DNA from: Nematostella vectensis
Lineage: Eukaryota > Cnidaria > Anthozoa > Actiniaria > Edwardsiidae
Assembly: GCF_932526225.1 (NCBI RefSeq)
Contig: NC_064046.1
Location: 15,885,408 to 15,949,407, forward strand
Length of the DNA stretch: 64,000 nt
Reading direction: 5' to 3'
Part shown: in pieces, positions 1 to 13,900 of the stretch
Position numbering within the stretch: position 1 is the first letter of the stretch
Layout: every line of letters starts with the position of its first letter
Program-made: the position numbers and the translations under genes
Notes under the pieces: generated by a model
What the model saw: only the letters and a program-made list of their open reading frames with translations
What the model was told of the DNA's origin: nothing
The model's database searches: none

Positions 1-3000
1 TGCTGAGAGTACATAAAAATGTCCCTATACCTTCTTTTTATGTCATGACACACCAAGAACAGTATAAAAAAGTATCGATATTTAAAAAAAAAATAAAGAA
101 AAAAAAATAGGCTATCAGCGAGAATCGAACCCGGGTCGCTGCGTTAGTAGTCAAGTGCCCGCAACGAAAGACTAACGTGGCATTGCTGAAGGGAATTGTA
201 ATGAAAATTACTTTTATAACTATTGGTATCGTAAACTATCCCAAGCAAAGTCACCATCGGACTGGAGGTTACATTCGGGAAAAGCTTCAGGGTTACATTC
301 GGGAATTTGTTTTAAGAGAGTAACCTCTAAAAGGTTACAATCGATAATTTTTTTTCCGAATGTAAATTCCAAAAAGTAACATTATGAAAAATAAAACAGT
401 ATACTCGGAAAAAAAGGTATATCAATCTATCGAGCATTATGCTCTATGTTAGAATCTACTTAATCAAGTTATCCAAGGAATCTAGTTAGTTCTTGTGTGC
501 ATAAAATATGTACAGGATCCTGAACAAAGCATGAGCACATCAAAGATGCTGAGAGTACATAAAAATGTCCCTATACCTTCTTTTTATGTCATGACACACC
601 AAGAACACTATAATTAATTATTGATATTTAAAAAAAAAATAAAGAAAAAAAATATGCTATCAGCGGGAATCGAACCCGGGTGGCTGCATTAGTAGTCAAG
701 TGCCCGAAACGAAAGACTAACGTGGCATTGCTGAAGGGAATTGTAATGAAAATTACTATTAATACTATTGTTATCGTAAACTATCCCAAGCAAAGTCACC
801 ATCGGACTGGAGGTTACATTGGGGAAAAGCTTCAGCTTTACATTCGGGAATTTGTTTTACGAGTGTAACCTCCAAAAGGTTACAATCGATAATTATTTTT
901 CCGAATGTAAATTCCAAAAAGTACCATTAGGAAAAATAAAACAGTATACTCGGAAAAAAAGGTATATCAATCTATCGAGCGCTATGCTCTATGTTAGAAT
1001 CTACTTAATGAAGTTATCCAAGGAATCTAGTTAGTTCTTGTGTGCATAAAATATGTACAGGATCCTGAACAAAGCATGAGCACATCAAAGATGCTGAGAG
1101 TACATAAAAATGTCCCTATACCTTCTTTTTATGTCATGACACACCAAGAACAGTAAAATTAAGTATCGATATTAAAAAAAAAAAAAATTAAGAAAAAAAA
1201 AATAGGCTATCAGCGAGAATCGAACCCGGGTCGCTGCGTTAGTAGTCAAGTGCCCGCAACGAAAGACTAACGTGGCATTGCTGAAGGGAATTGTAATGAA
1301 AATTACTTTTAATACTATTGGTATCGTAAACTATCCCAAGCAAAGTCACCATCGGACTGGAGGTTACATTCGGGAAAAGCTTCAGGGTTACATTCGGGAA
1401 TTTGTTTTACGAGAGTAACCTCCAAAAGGTTACAATCGATAATTTTTTTTCCGAATGTAAATTCCAAAAAGTAACATTAGGAAAAATAAAACAGTATACT
1501 CGGAAAAAAAGGTATATCAATATATTGAGCGTTATGCTCTATGTGAGAATCTACTTAATCAAGTTATCCAAGGAATCTAGTTAGTTCTTGTGTGCATAAA
1601 ATATGTACAGGATCCTGAACAAAGCATGAGCACATCAAAGATGCTGAGAGTACATAAAAATGTCCCTATACCTTCTTTTTATGTCATGACACACCAAGAA
1701 CAGTAGAATTAAGTATCGATATTTAAAAAAAAAATAAAGAAAAAAAAATAGGCTATCAGCGAGAATCGAACCCGGGTAGCTGCGTTAGTAGTCAAGTGCC
1801 CGCAACGAAAGACTAACGTGGCATTGCTAAAGGGAATTGTAATGAAAATTACTTTTAATACTATTGGTATCGTAAACTATCCCAAGCAAAGTCACCATCG
1901 GACTGGAGGTTACATTCGGGAAAAGCTTCAGGGTTACATTCGGGAATTTGTTTTACGAGTGTAACCTCCAAAAGGTTACAATCGATAATTTTTTTTCCGA
2001 ATGTAAATTCCAAAAAGTAACATTAGGAAAACTAAAACAGTATACTCGGAAAAAAAGGTATATCAATCTATCGAGCGCTATGCTCTATGTTAGAATCTAC
2101 TTAATGAAGTTATCCAAGGAATCTAGTTAGTTCTTGTGTGCATAAAATATGTACAGGATCCTGAACAAAGCATGAGCACATCAAAGATGCTGAGAGTACA
2201 TAAAAATGTCCCTATACCTTCTTTTTATGTCATGACACACCAAGAACAGTATAATTATGTATCGATATTTAAAAAAAAAATAAAGAAAAAAAATATGCTA
2301 TCAGCGGGAATCGAACCCGGGTCGCTGCGTTAGTAGTCAAGTGCCCGCAACGGAAGACTAATGTGGCATTGCTAAAGGAAATTGTAATGAAAATTACTTT
2401 TAATACTATTGGTATGTAAACTATCCAAGCAAAGTCACCATCGGACTGGAGGTTACATTCGGGAAAAGCTTTAGGGTTACATTCGGGAATTTGTTTTACG
2501 AGTGTTTCCTCCAAAAGGTTAGAATAGATAATTTTTTTCCGAATGTAAATTCCAAAAAGTAACATTAGGAAAAATAAAACAGTATACTCGGAAAAAAAGG
2601 TATATCAATCTATCGAGCGCTATGCTCTATGTTAGAATCTACTTAATGAAGTTATCCAAGGAATCTAGTTAGTTCTTGTGTGCATAAAATATGTACAGGA
2701 TCCTGAACAAAGCATGAGCACATCAAAGATTCTGAGAGTACATAAAAATGTTCCTATACCTTCTTTTAATGTCATGACACACCAAGAACAGTATAATTAA
2801 GTATCGATATTCAAAAAATAAAAAATAAAGAAAAAAAAAGGCTATCAGCGGGAATCGAACCCGGGTGGCTGCGTTAGTAGTCAAGTGCCCGCAACGAAAG
2901 ACTAACGTGGCATTGCTGAAGGGAATTGTAACGAAAATTACTTTTAATACTATTGGTATCGTAAACTATCCCAAGCAAAGTCACCATCGGACTGGAGGTT

Positions 3001-4950
3001 ACATTCGGGAAAAGCTTCAGGGTTACATTCGGGAATTTGTTTTACGAGTGTAACCTCCAAAAGGTTACAATCGATAATTTTTTTTACGAATGTAAATTCC
3101 AAAAAGTAACATTAGGAAAAATAAAACAGTATACTCGGAAAAAAAGGTATATCAATCTATCGAGCGCTATGCTCTATGTTAGAATCTACTTAATCAAGTT
3201 ATCCAAGGAATCTAGTTAGTTCTTGTGTGCATAAAATATGTACAGGATCCTGAACAAAGCATGAGCACATCAAAGATGCTGAGAGTACATAAATATGTCC
3301 CTATACCTTCTTTTTATGTCATGACACACCAAGAACAGTATAATTAAGTATCGATATTTAAAAAAAAAAAATAAAGAAAAAAAATATGCTATCAGCGAGA
3401 ATCGAACCCGGGTCGCTGCGTTAGTAGTCAAGTGCCCGCAACGAAAGAATAACGTGGCATTGCTGAAGCGAATTGTAATGAAAATTACTTTTAATACTAA
3501 TGGTATCGTAAACTATCCCAAGCAAAGTCACCATCGGACTGTAGGTTACATTCGGGAAAAGCTTCAGGGTTACATTCGGGAATTTGTTTTACGAGTGTAA
3601 CCTCCAAAAGGTTACAATCGATAATTTTTTTTCCAAATGTAAATTCCAAATAGTAACATTAGGAAAAATAAAACAGTATACTCTGAAAAAAAGGTATATC
3701 AATCTATCGAGCGCTATGCTCTATGTTAGAATCTACTTAATGAAGTTATCCAAGGAATCTAGTTAGTTCTTGTGTTCATAAAATATGTACAGGATCCTGA
3801 ACAAAGCATGAGCACATCAAAGATGCTGAGAGTACATAAAAATGTCCCTATACCTTCTTTTTATGTCATGACACACCAAGAACAGTATAATTAAGTATCG
3901 ATATTTAAAAAAAAATAAAGAAAAAAAAAAATAGGCTATCAGCGGGAATCGAACCCGGGTCGCTGCGTTAGTAGTCAAGTGCCCGCAACGAAAGACTAAT
4001 GTGGCATTGCTGAAGGGAATTGTAATGAAAATTACTTTTAATACTATTGGTATCGTAAACTATCCCAAGCAAAGTCACCATCGGACTGGAGGTTACATTC
4101 GGGAAAAGCTTTGGGGTTACATTCGGGAATTTGTTTTACGAGTGTATCCTCCAAAAGGTTAGAATAGATAATTTTTTTCCGAATGTAAATTTCAAAAAGT
4201 AACATTAGGAAAAATAAAACAGTATACTCGGACAAAAAGGTATATCAATCTATCGAGCGCTATGCTCTATGTTAGAATCTACTTAATGAAGTTATCCAAG
4301 GAATCTAGTTAGTTCTTGTGTGCATAAAATATGTACAGGATCCTGAACAAAGCATGAGCACATCAAAGATGCTGAGAGTACATAAAAATGTCCCTATACC
4401 TTCTTTTTATGTCATGACACACCAAGAACAGAATAATTAAGTATCGATATTTAAAAAAAAAAAATAAAGAAAAAAAATATGCTATCAGCGGGAATCGAAT
4501 CCGGGTCGCTGCGTTAGTAGTCAAGTGCCCGCAACGAAAGACTAACGTGGCATTGCTGAAGGGAATTGTAATGAAAATTACTTTCAATACTATTGGTATC
4601 GTAAACTATCCCAAGCAAAGTCACCATCGGACCGGAGGTTACATTCGGGAAAAGCTTCAGGGTTACATTCGGGAATTTGTTTTACGAGTGTAACCTTCAA
4701 ACGGTTACAATCGATAATTTTTTTTCAGAATGTAAATTCCAAAAAGTAACATTAGGAAAAATAAAACAGTATACTCGGAAAAAAAGGTATATCAATCTAT
4801 CGAGCGCTATGCTCTATCTTAGAATCTACTTAATCAAGTTATCCAAGGAATCTAGTTAGTTCTTGTGTGCATAAAATATGTACAGGATCCTGAACAAAGC
4901 ATGAGCACATCAAAGATGCTAAGAGTACATAAATATGTCCCTATACCTTC
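1..4950 (+). repeat. Higher-order block A, copy 1 (monomers 1-9)
   Basis: This block matches 38778-43727 at a constant offset of 38,777 bp with no net indel, and matches 24030-27960 less closely at an offset of about 24,029 bp. Rare variants shared only with the 38.8-kb copy include ACACTATAATTAATTATTG near 605, TTATAACTATTGG near 213 and TTAAGAAAA near 1190. The match ends inside monomer 10, where the next monomer type differs. Confidence 0.85.
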
Positions 4951-6555
4951 GTTTTATGTCATGACACACCAAGAACAGTATAATTAAGTATTGATATTTA
5001 AAAAATAAAAAATAAAGAAAAAAAAAGGCTATCAGCGGGAATCGAACCCGGGTGGCTGCGTTAGTAGTCAAGTGCCCGCAACGAAAGACTAACGTGGCAT
5101 TGCTGAAGGGAATTGTAATGAAAATTACTTTTAATACTATTGGTATCGTAAACTATCCCAAGCAAAGTCACCATCGGACTGGAGGTTACATTCGGGAAAA
5201 GCTTCAGGGTTACATTCGGGAATTTGTTTTACGAGTGTAACCTCCAAAAGGTTACAATCGATAATTTTTTTTACGAATGTAAATTCCAAAAAGTAACATT
5301 AGGAAAAATAAAACAGTATACTCGCAAAAAAAGGTATATCAATCTATCGAGCGCTATGCTCTATGTTAGAATCTACTTAATCAAGTTATTCAAGGAATCT
5401 AGTTAGTTCTTGTGTGCATAAAATATGTACAGGATCCTGAACAAAGCATGAGCACATCAAAGATGCTGAGAGTACATAAAAATGTCCCTATACCTTCTTT
5501 TTATGTCATGACACACCAAGAACAGTATAATTAAGTATTGATATTTAAAAAAAAAAATAAAGAAAATAAATATGCTATCAGCGGGAATCGAATCCGGGTC
5601 GCTGCGTTAGTAGTCAAGTGCCCGCAACGAAAGACTAACGTGGCATTGCTGAAGCGAATTGTAATGAAAATTACTTTTAATACTAATGGTATCGTAAACT
5701 ATCCCAAGCAAAGTCACCATCGGACTGTAGGTTACATTCGGGAAAAGCTTCAGGGTTACATTCGGGAATTTTTTTTTCGAGTGTAACCTCCAAAAGGTTA
5801 CAATCGATAATTTTTTTTCCGAATGTAAATTCCAAATAGTAACATTAGGAAAAATAAAACAGTATACTCGGAAAAAAAGGTATATCAATCTATCGAGCGC
5901 TATGCTCTATGTTAGAATCTACTTAATGAAGTTATCCAAGGAATCTAATTAGTTCTTGTGTGCATAAAATATGTACAGGATCCTGAACAAAGCATGAGCA
6001 CATCAAAGATGCTAAAAGTACATAAATATGTCCCTATACCTTCTTTTTATGTCATGACACACCAAGAACAGTATAATTAAGTATCGATATTTAAAAAAAA
6101 ATAAAGAAAAAAAAAAATAGGCTATCAGCGGGAATCGAACCCGGGTCGCTGCGTTAGTAGTCAAGTGCCCGCAACGAAAGACTAATGTGGCATTGCTGAA
6201 GGGAATTGTAATGAAAATTACTTTTAATACTATTGGTATCGTAAACTATCCCAAGCAAAGTCACCATCGGACTGGAGGTTACATTCGGGAAAAGCTTTAG
6301 GGTTACATTCGGGAATTTGTTTTACGAGTGTATCCTCCAAAAGGTTAGAAGAGATAATTTTTTCCGAATGTAAATTCCAAAAAGGACCATTAGGAAAAAT
6401 AAAACAGTATACTCGGAAAAAAAGATATATCAATCTATCGAGCGCTATGCTCTATGTTAGAATCTACTTAATGAAGTTATCCAAGGAATCTAGTTAGTTC
6501 TTGTGTGCATAAAATATGTACAGGATCCTGAACAAAGCATGAGCACATCAAAGAT

Positions 6556-9500
6556 GCTGAGAGTACATAAAAATGTTCCTATACCTTCTTTTAATGTCAT
6601 GACACACCAAGAACAGTATAATTAAGTATCGATATTTAAAAAATAAAAAATAAAGAAAAAAAAAGGCTATCAGCGGGAATCGAACCCGGGTGGCTGCGTT
6701 AGTAGTCAAGTGCCCGCAACGAAAGACTAACGTGGCATTGCTGAAGGGAATTGTAATGAAAATTACTTTTAATACTATTGGTATCGTAAACTATCCCAAG
6801 CAAAGTCACCATCGGACTGGAGGTTACATTCGGGAAAAGCTTCAGGGTTACATTCGGGAATTTGTTTTACGAGTGTAACCTCCAAAAGGTTACAATCGAT
6901 AATTTTTTTTACGAATGTAAATTCCAAAAAGTAACATTAGGAAAAATAAAACAGTATACTCGGAAAAAAAGGTATATCAATCTATCGAGCGCTATGCTCT
7001 ATGTTAGAATCTACTTAATCAAGTTATCCAAGGAATCTAGTTAGTTCTTGTGTGCATAAAATATGTACAGGATCCTGAACAAAGCATGAGCACATCAAAG
7101 ATGCTGAGAGTACATAAATATGTCCCTATACCTTCTTTTTATGTCATGACACACCAAGAACAGTATAATTAAGTATCGATATTTAAAAAAAAAAATAAAG
7201 AAAAAAAATATGCTATCAGCGGGAATCGAACCCGGGTCGCTGCGTTAGTAGTCAAGTGCCCGCAACGAAAGACTAACGTGGCATTGCTGAAGCGAATTGT
7301 AATGAAAATTACTTTTAATACTAATGGTATCGTAAACTATCCCAAGCAAAGTCACCATCGGACTGTAGGTTACATTCGGGAAAAGCTTCAGGGTTACATT
7401 CGGGAATTTGTTTTACGAGTGTAACCTCCAAAAGGTTACAATCGATAATTTTTTTTCCAAATGTAAATTCCAAATAGTAACATTAGGAAAAATAAAACAG
7501 TATACTCGGAAAAAAAGGTATATCAATCTATCGAGCGCTATGCTCTATGTTAGAATCTACTTAATGAAGTTATCCAAGGAATCTAGTTAGTTCTTGTGTT
7601 CATAAAATATGTACAGGATCCTGAACAAAGCATGAGCACATCAAAGATGCTGAGAGTACATAAAAATGTCCCTATACCTTCTTTTTATGTCATGACACAC
7701 CAAGAACAGTATAATTAAGTATCGATATTTAAAAAAAAATAAAGAAAAAAAAATTAGGCTATCAGCGGGAATCGAACCCGGGTCGCTGCGTTAGTAGTCA
7801 AGTGCCCGCAACGAAAGACTGATGTGGCATTGCTGAAGGAAAGTGTAATGAAAATTACTTTTAATACTATTGGTATCGTAAACTATCCAAGCAAAGTCAC
7901 CATCGGACTGGAGGTTACATTCGGGAAAAGCTTTAGGGTTACATTCGGGAATTTGTTTTACGAGTGTATCCTACAAAAGGTTAGAATAGATAATTTTTTT
8001 CCGAATGTAAATTCCAAAAAGTAACACTAGGAAAAATAAAACAGTATACTCGGAAAAAAAGGTATATCAATCTATCGAGCGCTATGCTCTATGTTAGAAT
8101 CTACTTAATGAAGTTATCCAAGGAATCTAGTTAGTTCTTGTGTGCATAAAATATGTACAGGATCCTGAACAAAGCATGAGCACATCAAAGATGCTGAGAG
8201 TACATAAAAATGTCCCTATACCTTCTTTTTATGTCATGACACACCAAGAACAGTATAATCAAGTATCGATATTTAAAAAAAAAATAAAGAAAAAAAAATA
8301 GGCTATCAGCGGGAATCGAACCCGGGTCGCTGCGTTAATAGTCAAGTGCCCGCAACGGAAGACTAATGTGGCATTGCTGAAGGAAATTGTAATGAAAATT
8401 ACTTTTAATACTATTGGTATCGTAAACTATCCAAGCAAAGTCACCATCGGACTGGAGGTTACATTCGGGAAAAGCTTTAGGGTTACATTCGGGAATTTGT
8501 TTTACGAGTGTATCCTCCAAAAGGTTAGAATAGATAATTTTTTTCCGAATGTAAATTCCAAAAAGTAACATTAGGAAAAATAAAACAGTATACTCGGAAA
8601 AAAAGGTATATAAATCTATCGAGCGCTATGCTCTATGTTAGAATCTACTTAATGAAGTTATCCAAGGAATCTAGTTAGTTCTTGTGTGCATAAAATATGT
8701 ACAGGATCCTGAACAAAGCATGAGCACATCAAAGATGCTGAGAGTACATAAAAATGTTCCTATACCTTCTTTTAATGTCATGACACACCAAGAACAGTAT
8801 AATTAAGTATCGATATTTAAAAAATAAAAAAAAAATAAAAAAAAAAGTCTATCAGCGGGAATCGAACCCGGGTGGCTGCGTTAGTAGTCAAGTGCCCGCA
8901 ACGAAAGACTAACGTGGCATTGCTGAATGGAATTGTAATGAAAATTACTTTTAATACTATTGGTATCGTAAACTATCCCAAGCAAAGTCACCATCGGACT
9001 GGAGGTTACATTCGGGAAAAGCTTCAGGGTTACATTCGGGAATTTGTTTTACGAGTGTAACCTCCAAAAGGTTACAATCGATAATTTTTTTTACGAATGT
9101 AAATTCCAAAAAGTAACATTAGGAAAAATAAAACAGTATACTCGGAAAAAAAGGTATATCAATCTATCGAGCGCTATGCTCTATGTTAGAATCTACTTAA
9201 TCAAGTTATCCAAGGAATCTAGTTAGTTCTTGTGTGCATAAAATATGTACAGGATCCTGAACAAAGCATGAGCACATCAAAGATGCTGAGAGTACATAAA
9301 TATGTCCCTATACCTTCTTTTTATGTCATGACACACCAAGAACAGTATAATTAAGTATCGATATTTAAAAAAAAAAATAAAGAAAAAAAATATGCTATCA
9401 GCGGGAATCGAACCCGGGTCGCTGCGTTAGTAGTCAAGTGCCCGCAACGAAAGACTAACGTGGCATTGCTGAAGCGAATTGTAATGAAAATTACTTTTAA

Positions 9501-10920
9501 TACTAATGGTATCGTAAACTATCCCAAGCAAAGTCACCATCGGACTGTAGGTTACATTCGGGAAAATCTTCAGGGTTACATTCGGGAATTTGTTTTACGA
9601 GTGTAACCTCCAAAAGGTTACAATCGATAATTTTTTTTCCAAATGTAAATTCCAAATAGTAACATTAGGAAAAATAAAACAGTATACTCGGAAAAAAAGG
9701 TATATCAATCTATCGAGCGCTATGCTCTATGTTAGAATCTACTTAATGAAGTTATCCAAGGAATCTAGTTAGTTCTTGTGTTCATAAAATATGTACAGGA
9801 TCCTGAACAAAGCATGAGCACATCAAAGATGCTGAGAGTACATAAAAATGTCCCTATACCTTCTTTTTATGTCATGACACACCAAGAACAGTATAATTAA
9901 GTATCGATATTTAAAAAAAAATAAAGAAAAAAAAATTAGGCTATCAGCGGGAATCGAACCCGGGTCGCTGCGTTAGTAGTCAAGTGCCCGCAACGAAAGA
10001 CTAATGTGGCATTGCTGAAGGAAAGTGTAATGAAAATTACTTTTAATACTATTGGTATCGTAAACTATCCAAGCAAAGTCACCATCGGACTGGAGGTTAC
10101 ATTCGGGAAAAGCTTTAGGGTTACATTCGGGAATTTGTTTTACGAGTGTATCCTCCAAAAGGTTAGAATAGATAATTTTTTTCCGAATGTAAATTCCAAA
10201 AAGTAACACTAGGAAAAATAAAACAGTATACTCGGAAAAAAAGGTATATCAATCTATCGAGCGCTATGCTCTATGTTAGAATCTACTTAATGAAGTTATC
10301 CAAGGAATCTAGTTAGTTCTTGTGTGCATAAAATATGTACAGGATCCTGAACAAAGCATGAGCACATCAAAGATGCTGAGAGTACATAAAAATGTCCCTA
10401 TACCTTCTTTTTATGTCATGACACACCAAGAACAGTATAATTAAGTATCGATATTTAAAAAAAAAAATAAAGAAAAAAAAATAGGCTATCAGCGGGAATC
10501 GAACCCGGGTCGCTGCGTTAATAGTCAAGTGCCCGCAACGAAAGACTAACGTGGCATTGCTGAAGGGAATTGTAATGAAAATTACTTTTAATACTATTGG
10601 TATTGTAAACTATCCCAAGCAAAGTCACCATCGGACTGGAGGTTACATTCGGGAAAAGCTTCAAGGTTACATTCGGGAATTTGTTTTACGAGTGTATCCT
10701 CCAAAAGGTTACAATCGATAATTTTTTTCCGAATGTAAATTCCAAAAAGTAACATTAGGAAAAATAAAACAGTATACTCGGAAAAAAAGGTATATAAATC
10801 TATCGAGCGCTATGCTCTATGTTAGAATCTACTTAATGAAGTTATCCAAGGAATCTAGTTAGTTCTTGTGTGCATAAAATATGTACAGGATCCTGAACAA
10901 AGCATGAGCACATCAAAGAT
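6556..10920 (+). repeat. 4-monomer tandem duplication (copies 13-16 and 17-20)
   Basis: Copies 13-15 match copies 17-19 at an offset of 2,182 bp, variant for variant. Copy 16 matches copy 20 at its ends, sharing TTAATAGTC and GGTATATAAATC, but carries a different middle (GGAAGAC, TTAGGG and AGAATAGAT forms), which looks like a conversion patch. The related block at 44352-46100 has only one such set. Confidence 0.75.
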
Positions 10921-13900
10921 GCTGAGAGTAAATAAAAATGTCCCTATACCTTCTTTTTATGTCATGACACACCAAGAACAGTATAATTAAGTATCGATAT
11001 TTAAAAAAAAAAATAAAGAAAAAAAAATAGGCTATCAGCGGGAATCGAACCCGGGTCGCTGCATTCGTAGTCAAGTGCCCGCAACGAAAGACTAACGTGG
11101 CATTGCTGATGGGAATTGTAATGAAAATTACTTTTAATACTATTGATATCGTAAACTATCCCAAGCAAAGTCACCATCGGACTGGAGGTTACATTCGGGA
11201 AAAGCTTCAGGGTTACATTCGGGAATTTGTTTTACGAGAGTAACCTCCAAAAGGTTACAATCGATAATTATTTTTCCGAATGTAAATTCCAAAAAGTACC
11301 ATTAGGAAAAATAAAACAGTATACTCAGAAAAAAAAGGTATATCAATCTATCGAGCGCTATGCTCTATGTTAGAATCTACTTAATCAAGTTATCCAAGGA
11401 ATCTAGTTAGTTCTTGTGTGCATAAAATATGTACAGGATCCTGAACAAAGCATGAGCACATCAAAGATGCTGAGAGTACATAAAAATGTCCCTATACCTT
11501 CTTTTTATGTCATGACACACCAAGAGCAGTATAATTAAGTATCGATATTTAAAAAAAAAAATAAAGAAAAAAAAATATGCTATCAGCGGGAATCGAACCC
11601 GGGTCGCTGCGTTAGTAGTCAAGTGCCCGCAACGAAAGACTAACGTGGCATTGCTGAAGCGAATTGTAATGAAAATTACTTTTGATACTAATGGTATCGT
11701 AAACTATCCCAAGCAAAGTCACCATCGGACTGTAGGTTACATTCGGGAAAAGCTTCAGGGTTACATTCGGGAATTTGTTTTACGAGTGTAACCTCCAAAA
11801 GGTTACAATCGATAATTTTTTTTCCGATTGTAAATTCCAAATAGTAACATTAGGAAAAATAAAACAGTATACTCGGAAAAAAAGGTATATCAATCTATCG
11901 AGCGCTATGCTCTATGTTAGAATCTACTTAATGAAGTTATCCAAGGAATCTAGTTAGTTCTTGTGTTCATAAAATATGTACAGGATCCTGAACAAAGCAT
12001 GAGCACATCAAAGATGATGAGAGTACATAAAAATGTCCCTATACCTTCTTTTTATGTCATGACACACCAAGAACAGTATAATTAAGTATCGATATTTAAA
12101 AAAAAATAAAGAAAAAAAAAAATAGGCTATCAGCGGGAATCGAACCCGGGTCGCTGCGTTAGTAGTCAAGTGCCCGCAACGAAAGACTAATGTGGCATTG
12201 CTGAAGGAAATTGTAATGAAAATTACTTTTAATACTATTGGTATCGTAAACTATCCAAGCAAAGTCACCATCGGACTGGAGGTTACATTCGGGAAAAGCT
12301 TTAGGGTTACATTCGGGAATTTGTTTTACGAGTGTATCCTCCAAAAGGTTAGAATAGATAATTTTTTTCCGAATGTAAATTCCAAAAAGTAACATTAGGA
12401 AAAATAAAACAGTATACTCGGAAAAAAAGGTATATCAATCTATCGAGCGCTATGCTCTATGTTAGAATCTACTTAATGAAGTTATCCAAGGAATCTAGTT
12501 AGTTCTTGTGTGCATAAAATATGTACAGGATCCTGAACAAAGCATGAGCACATCAAAGATGCTGAGAGTACATAAAAATGTCCCTATACCTTCTTTTTAT
12601 GTCATGACACACCAAGAACAGTATAATTAAGTATCGATATTTAAAAAAAAAAATAAAGAAAAAAAATATGCTATCAGCGGGAATCGAACCAGGGTCGCTG
12701 CGTTAGTAGTCAAGTGCCCGCAACGAAAGACTAACGTGGCATTGCTGAAGCGAATTGTAATGAAAATTACTTTTAATACTAATGGTATCGTAAACTATCC
12801 CAAGCAAAGTCACCATCGGACTGTAGGTTACATTCGGGAAAAGCTTCAGGGTTACATTCGGGAATTTTTTTTTCGAGTGTAACCTCCAAAAGGTTACAAT
12901 CGATAATTTTTTTTCCGAATGTAAATTCCAAATAGTAACATTAGGAAAAATAAAACAGTATACTCGGAAAAAAAGGTATATCAATCTATCGAGCGCTATG
13001 CTCTATGTTAGAATCTACTTAATGAAGTTATCCAAGGAATCTAGTTAGTTCTTGTGTGCATAAAATATGTACAGGATCCTGAACAAAGCATGAGCACATC
13101 AAAGATGCTGAGAGTACATAAAAATGTCCCTATACCTTCTTTTTATGTCATGACACACCAAGAACAGTATAATTAAGTATCGATATTTAAAAAAAAAATA
13201 AAGAAAAAAAAATAGGCTATCAGCGAGAATCGAACCCGGGTCGCTGCGTTAGTAGTCAAGTGCCCGCAACGAAAGACTAATGTGGCATTGCTGAAGGGAA
13301 TTTAAACGAAAATTACTTTTAATACTATTGGTATCGTAAACTATCCCAAGCAAAGTCACCATCGGACCGGAGGTTACATTCGGGAAAAGCTTCAGGGTTA
13401 CATTCGGAAATTTGTTTTACGAGAGTAACCTCCAAATGGTTACAATCGATAATTTTTTTTCCGAATGTAAATTCCAAATAGTAACATTAGGAAAAATAAA
13501 ACAGTATACTCGGAAAAAAAGGTATATCAATCTATCGAGCGCTATGCTCTATGTTAGAATCTACTTAATCAAGTTATCCAAGGAATCTAGTTAGTTCTTG
13601 TGTGCATAAAATATGTACAGGATCCTGAACAAAGCATGAGCACATCAAAGATGCTGAGAGTACATAAAAATGTCCCTATACCTTCTTTTTATGTCATGAC
13701 ACACCAAGAACAGTATAATTAAGTATCGATATTTAAAAAAAAAATAAAGAAAAAAAAATAGGCTATCAGCGAGAATCGAACCCGGGTCGCTGCGTTAGTA
13801 GTCAAGTGCCCGCAACGAAAGACTAACGTGGCATTGCTGAAGGGAATTGTAACGAAAGTTACTTTTGATACTATTGGTATCGTAAACTATCCCAAGCAAA

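Noticed and set aside
1948-2130. A 60-residue open frame that recurs in about 60 of 117 monomers
   Set aside because: It starts at TTG, not ATG, and many copies break it by a one-base change in a T-run, by a deletion near GGAAAAAAAACAG, or by stops. It is conserved only as much as the rest of the monomer, and there is no domain, signal peptide or codon bias.
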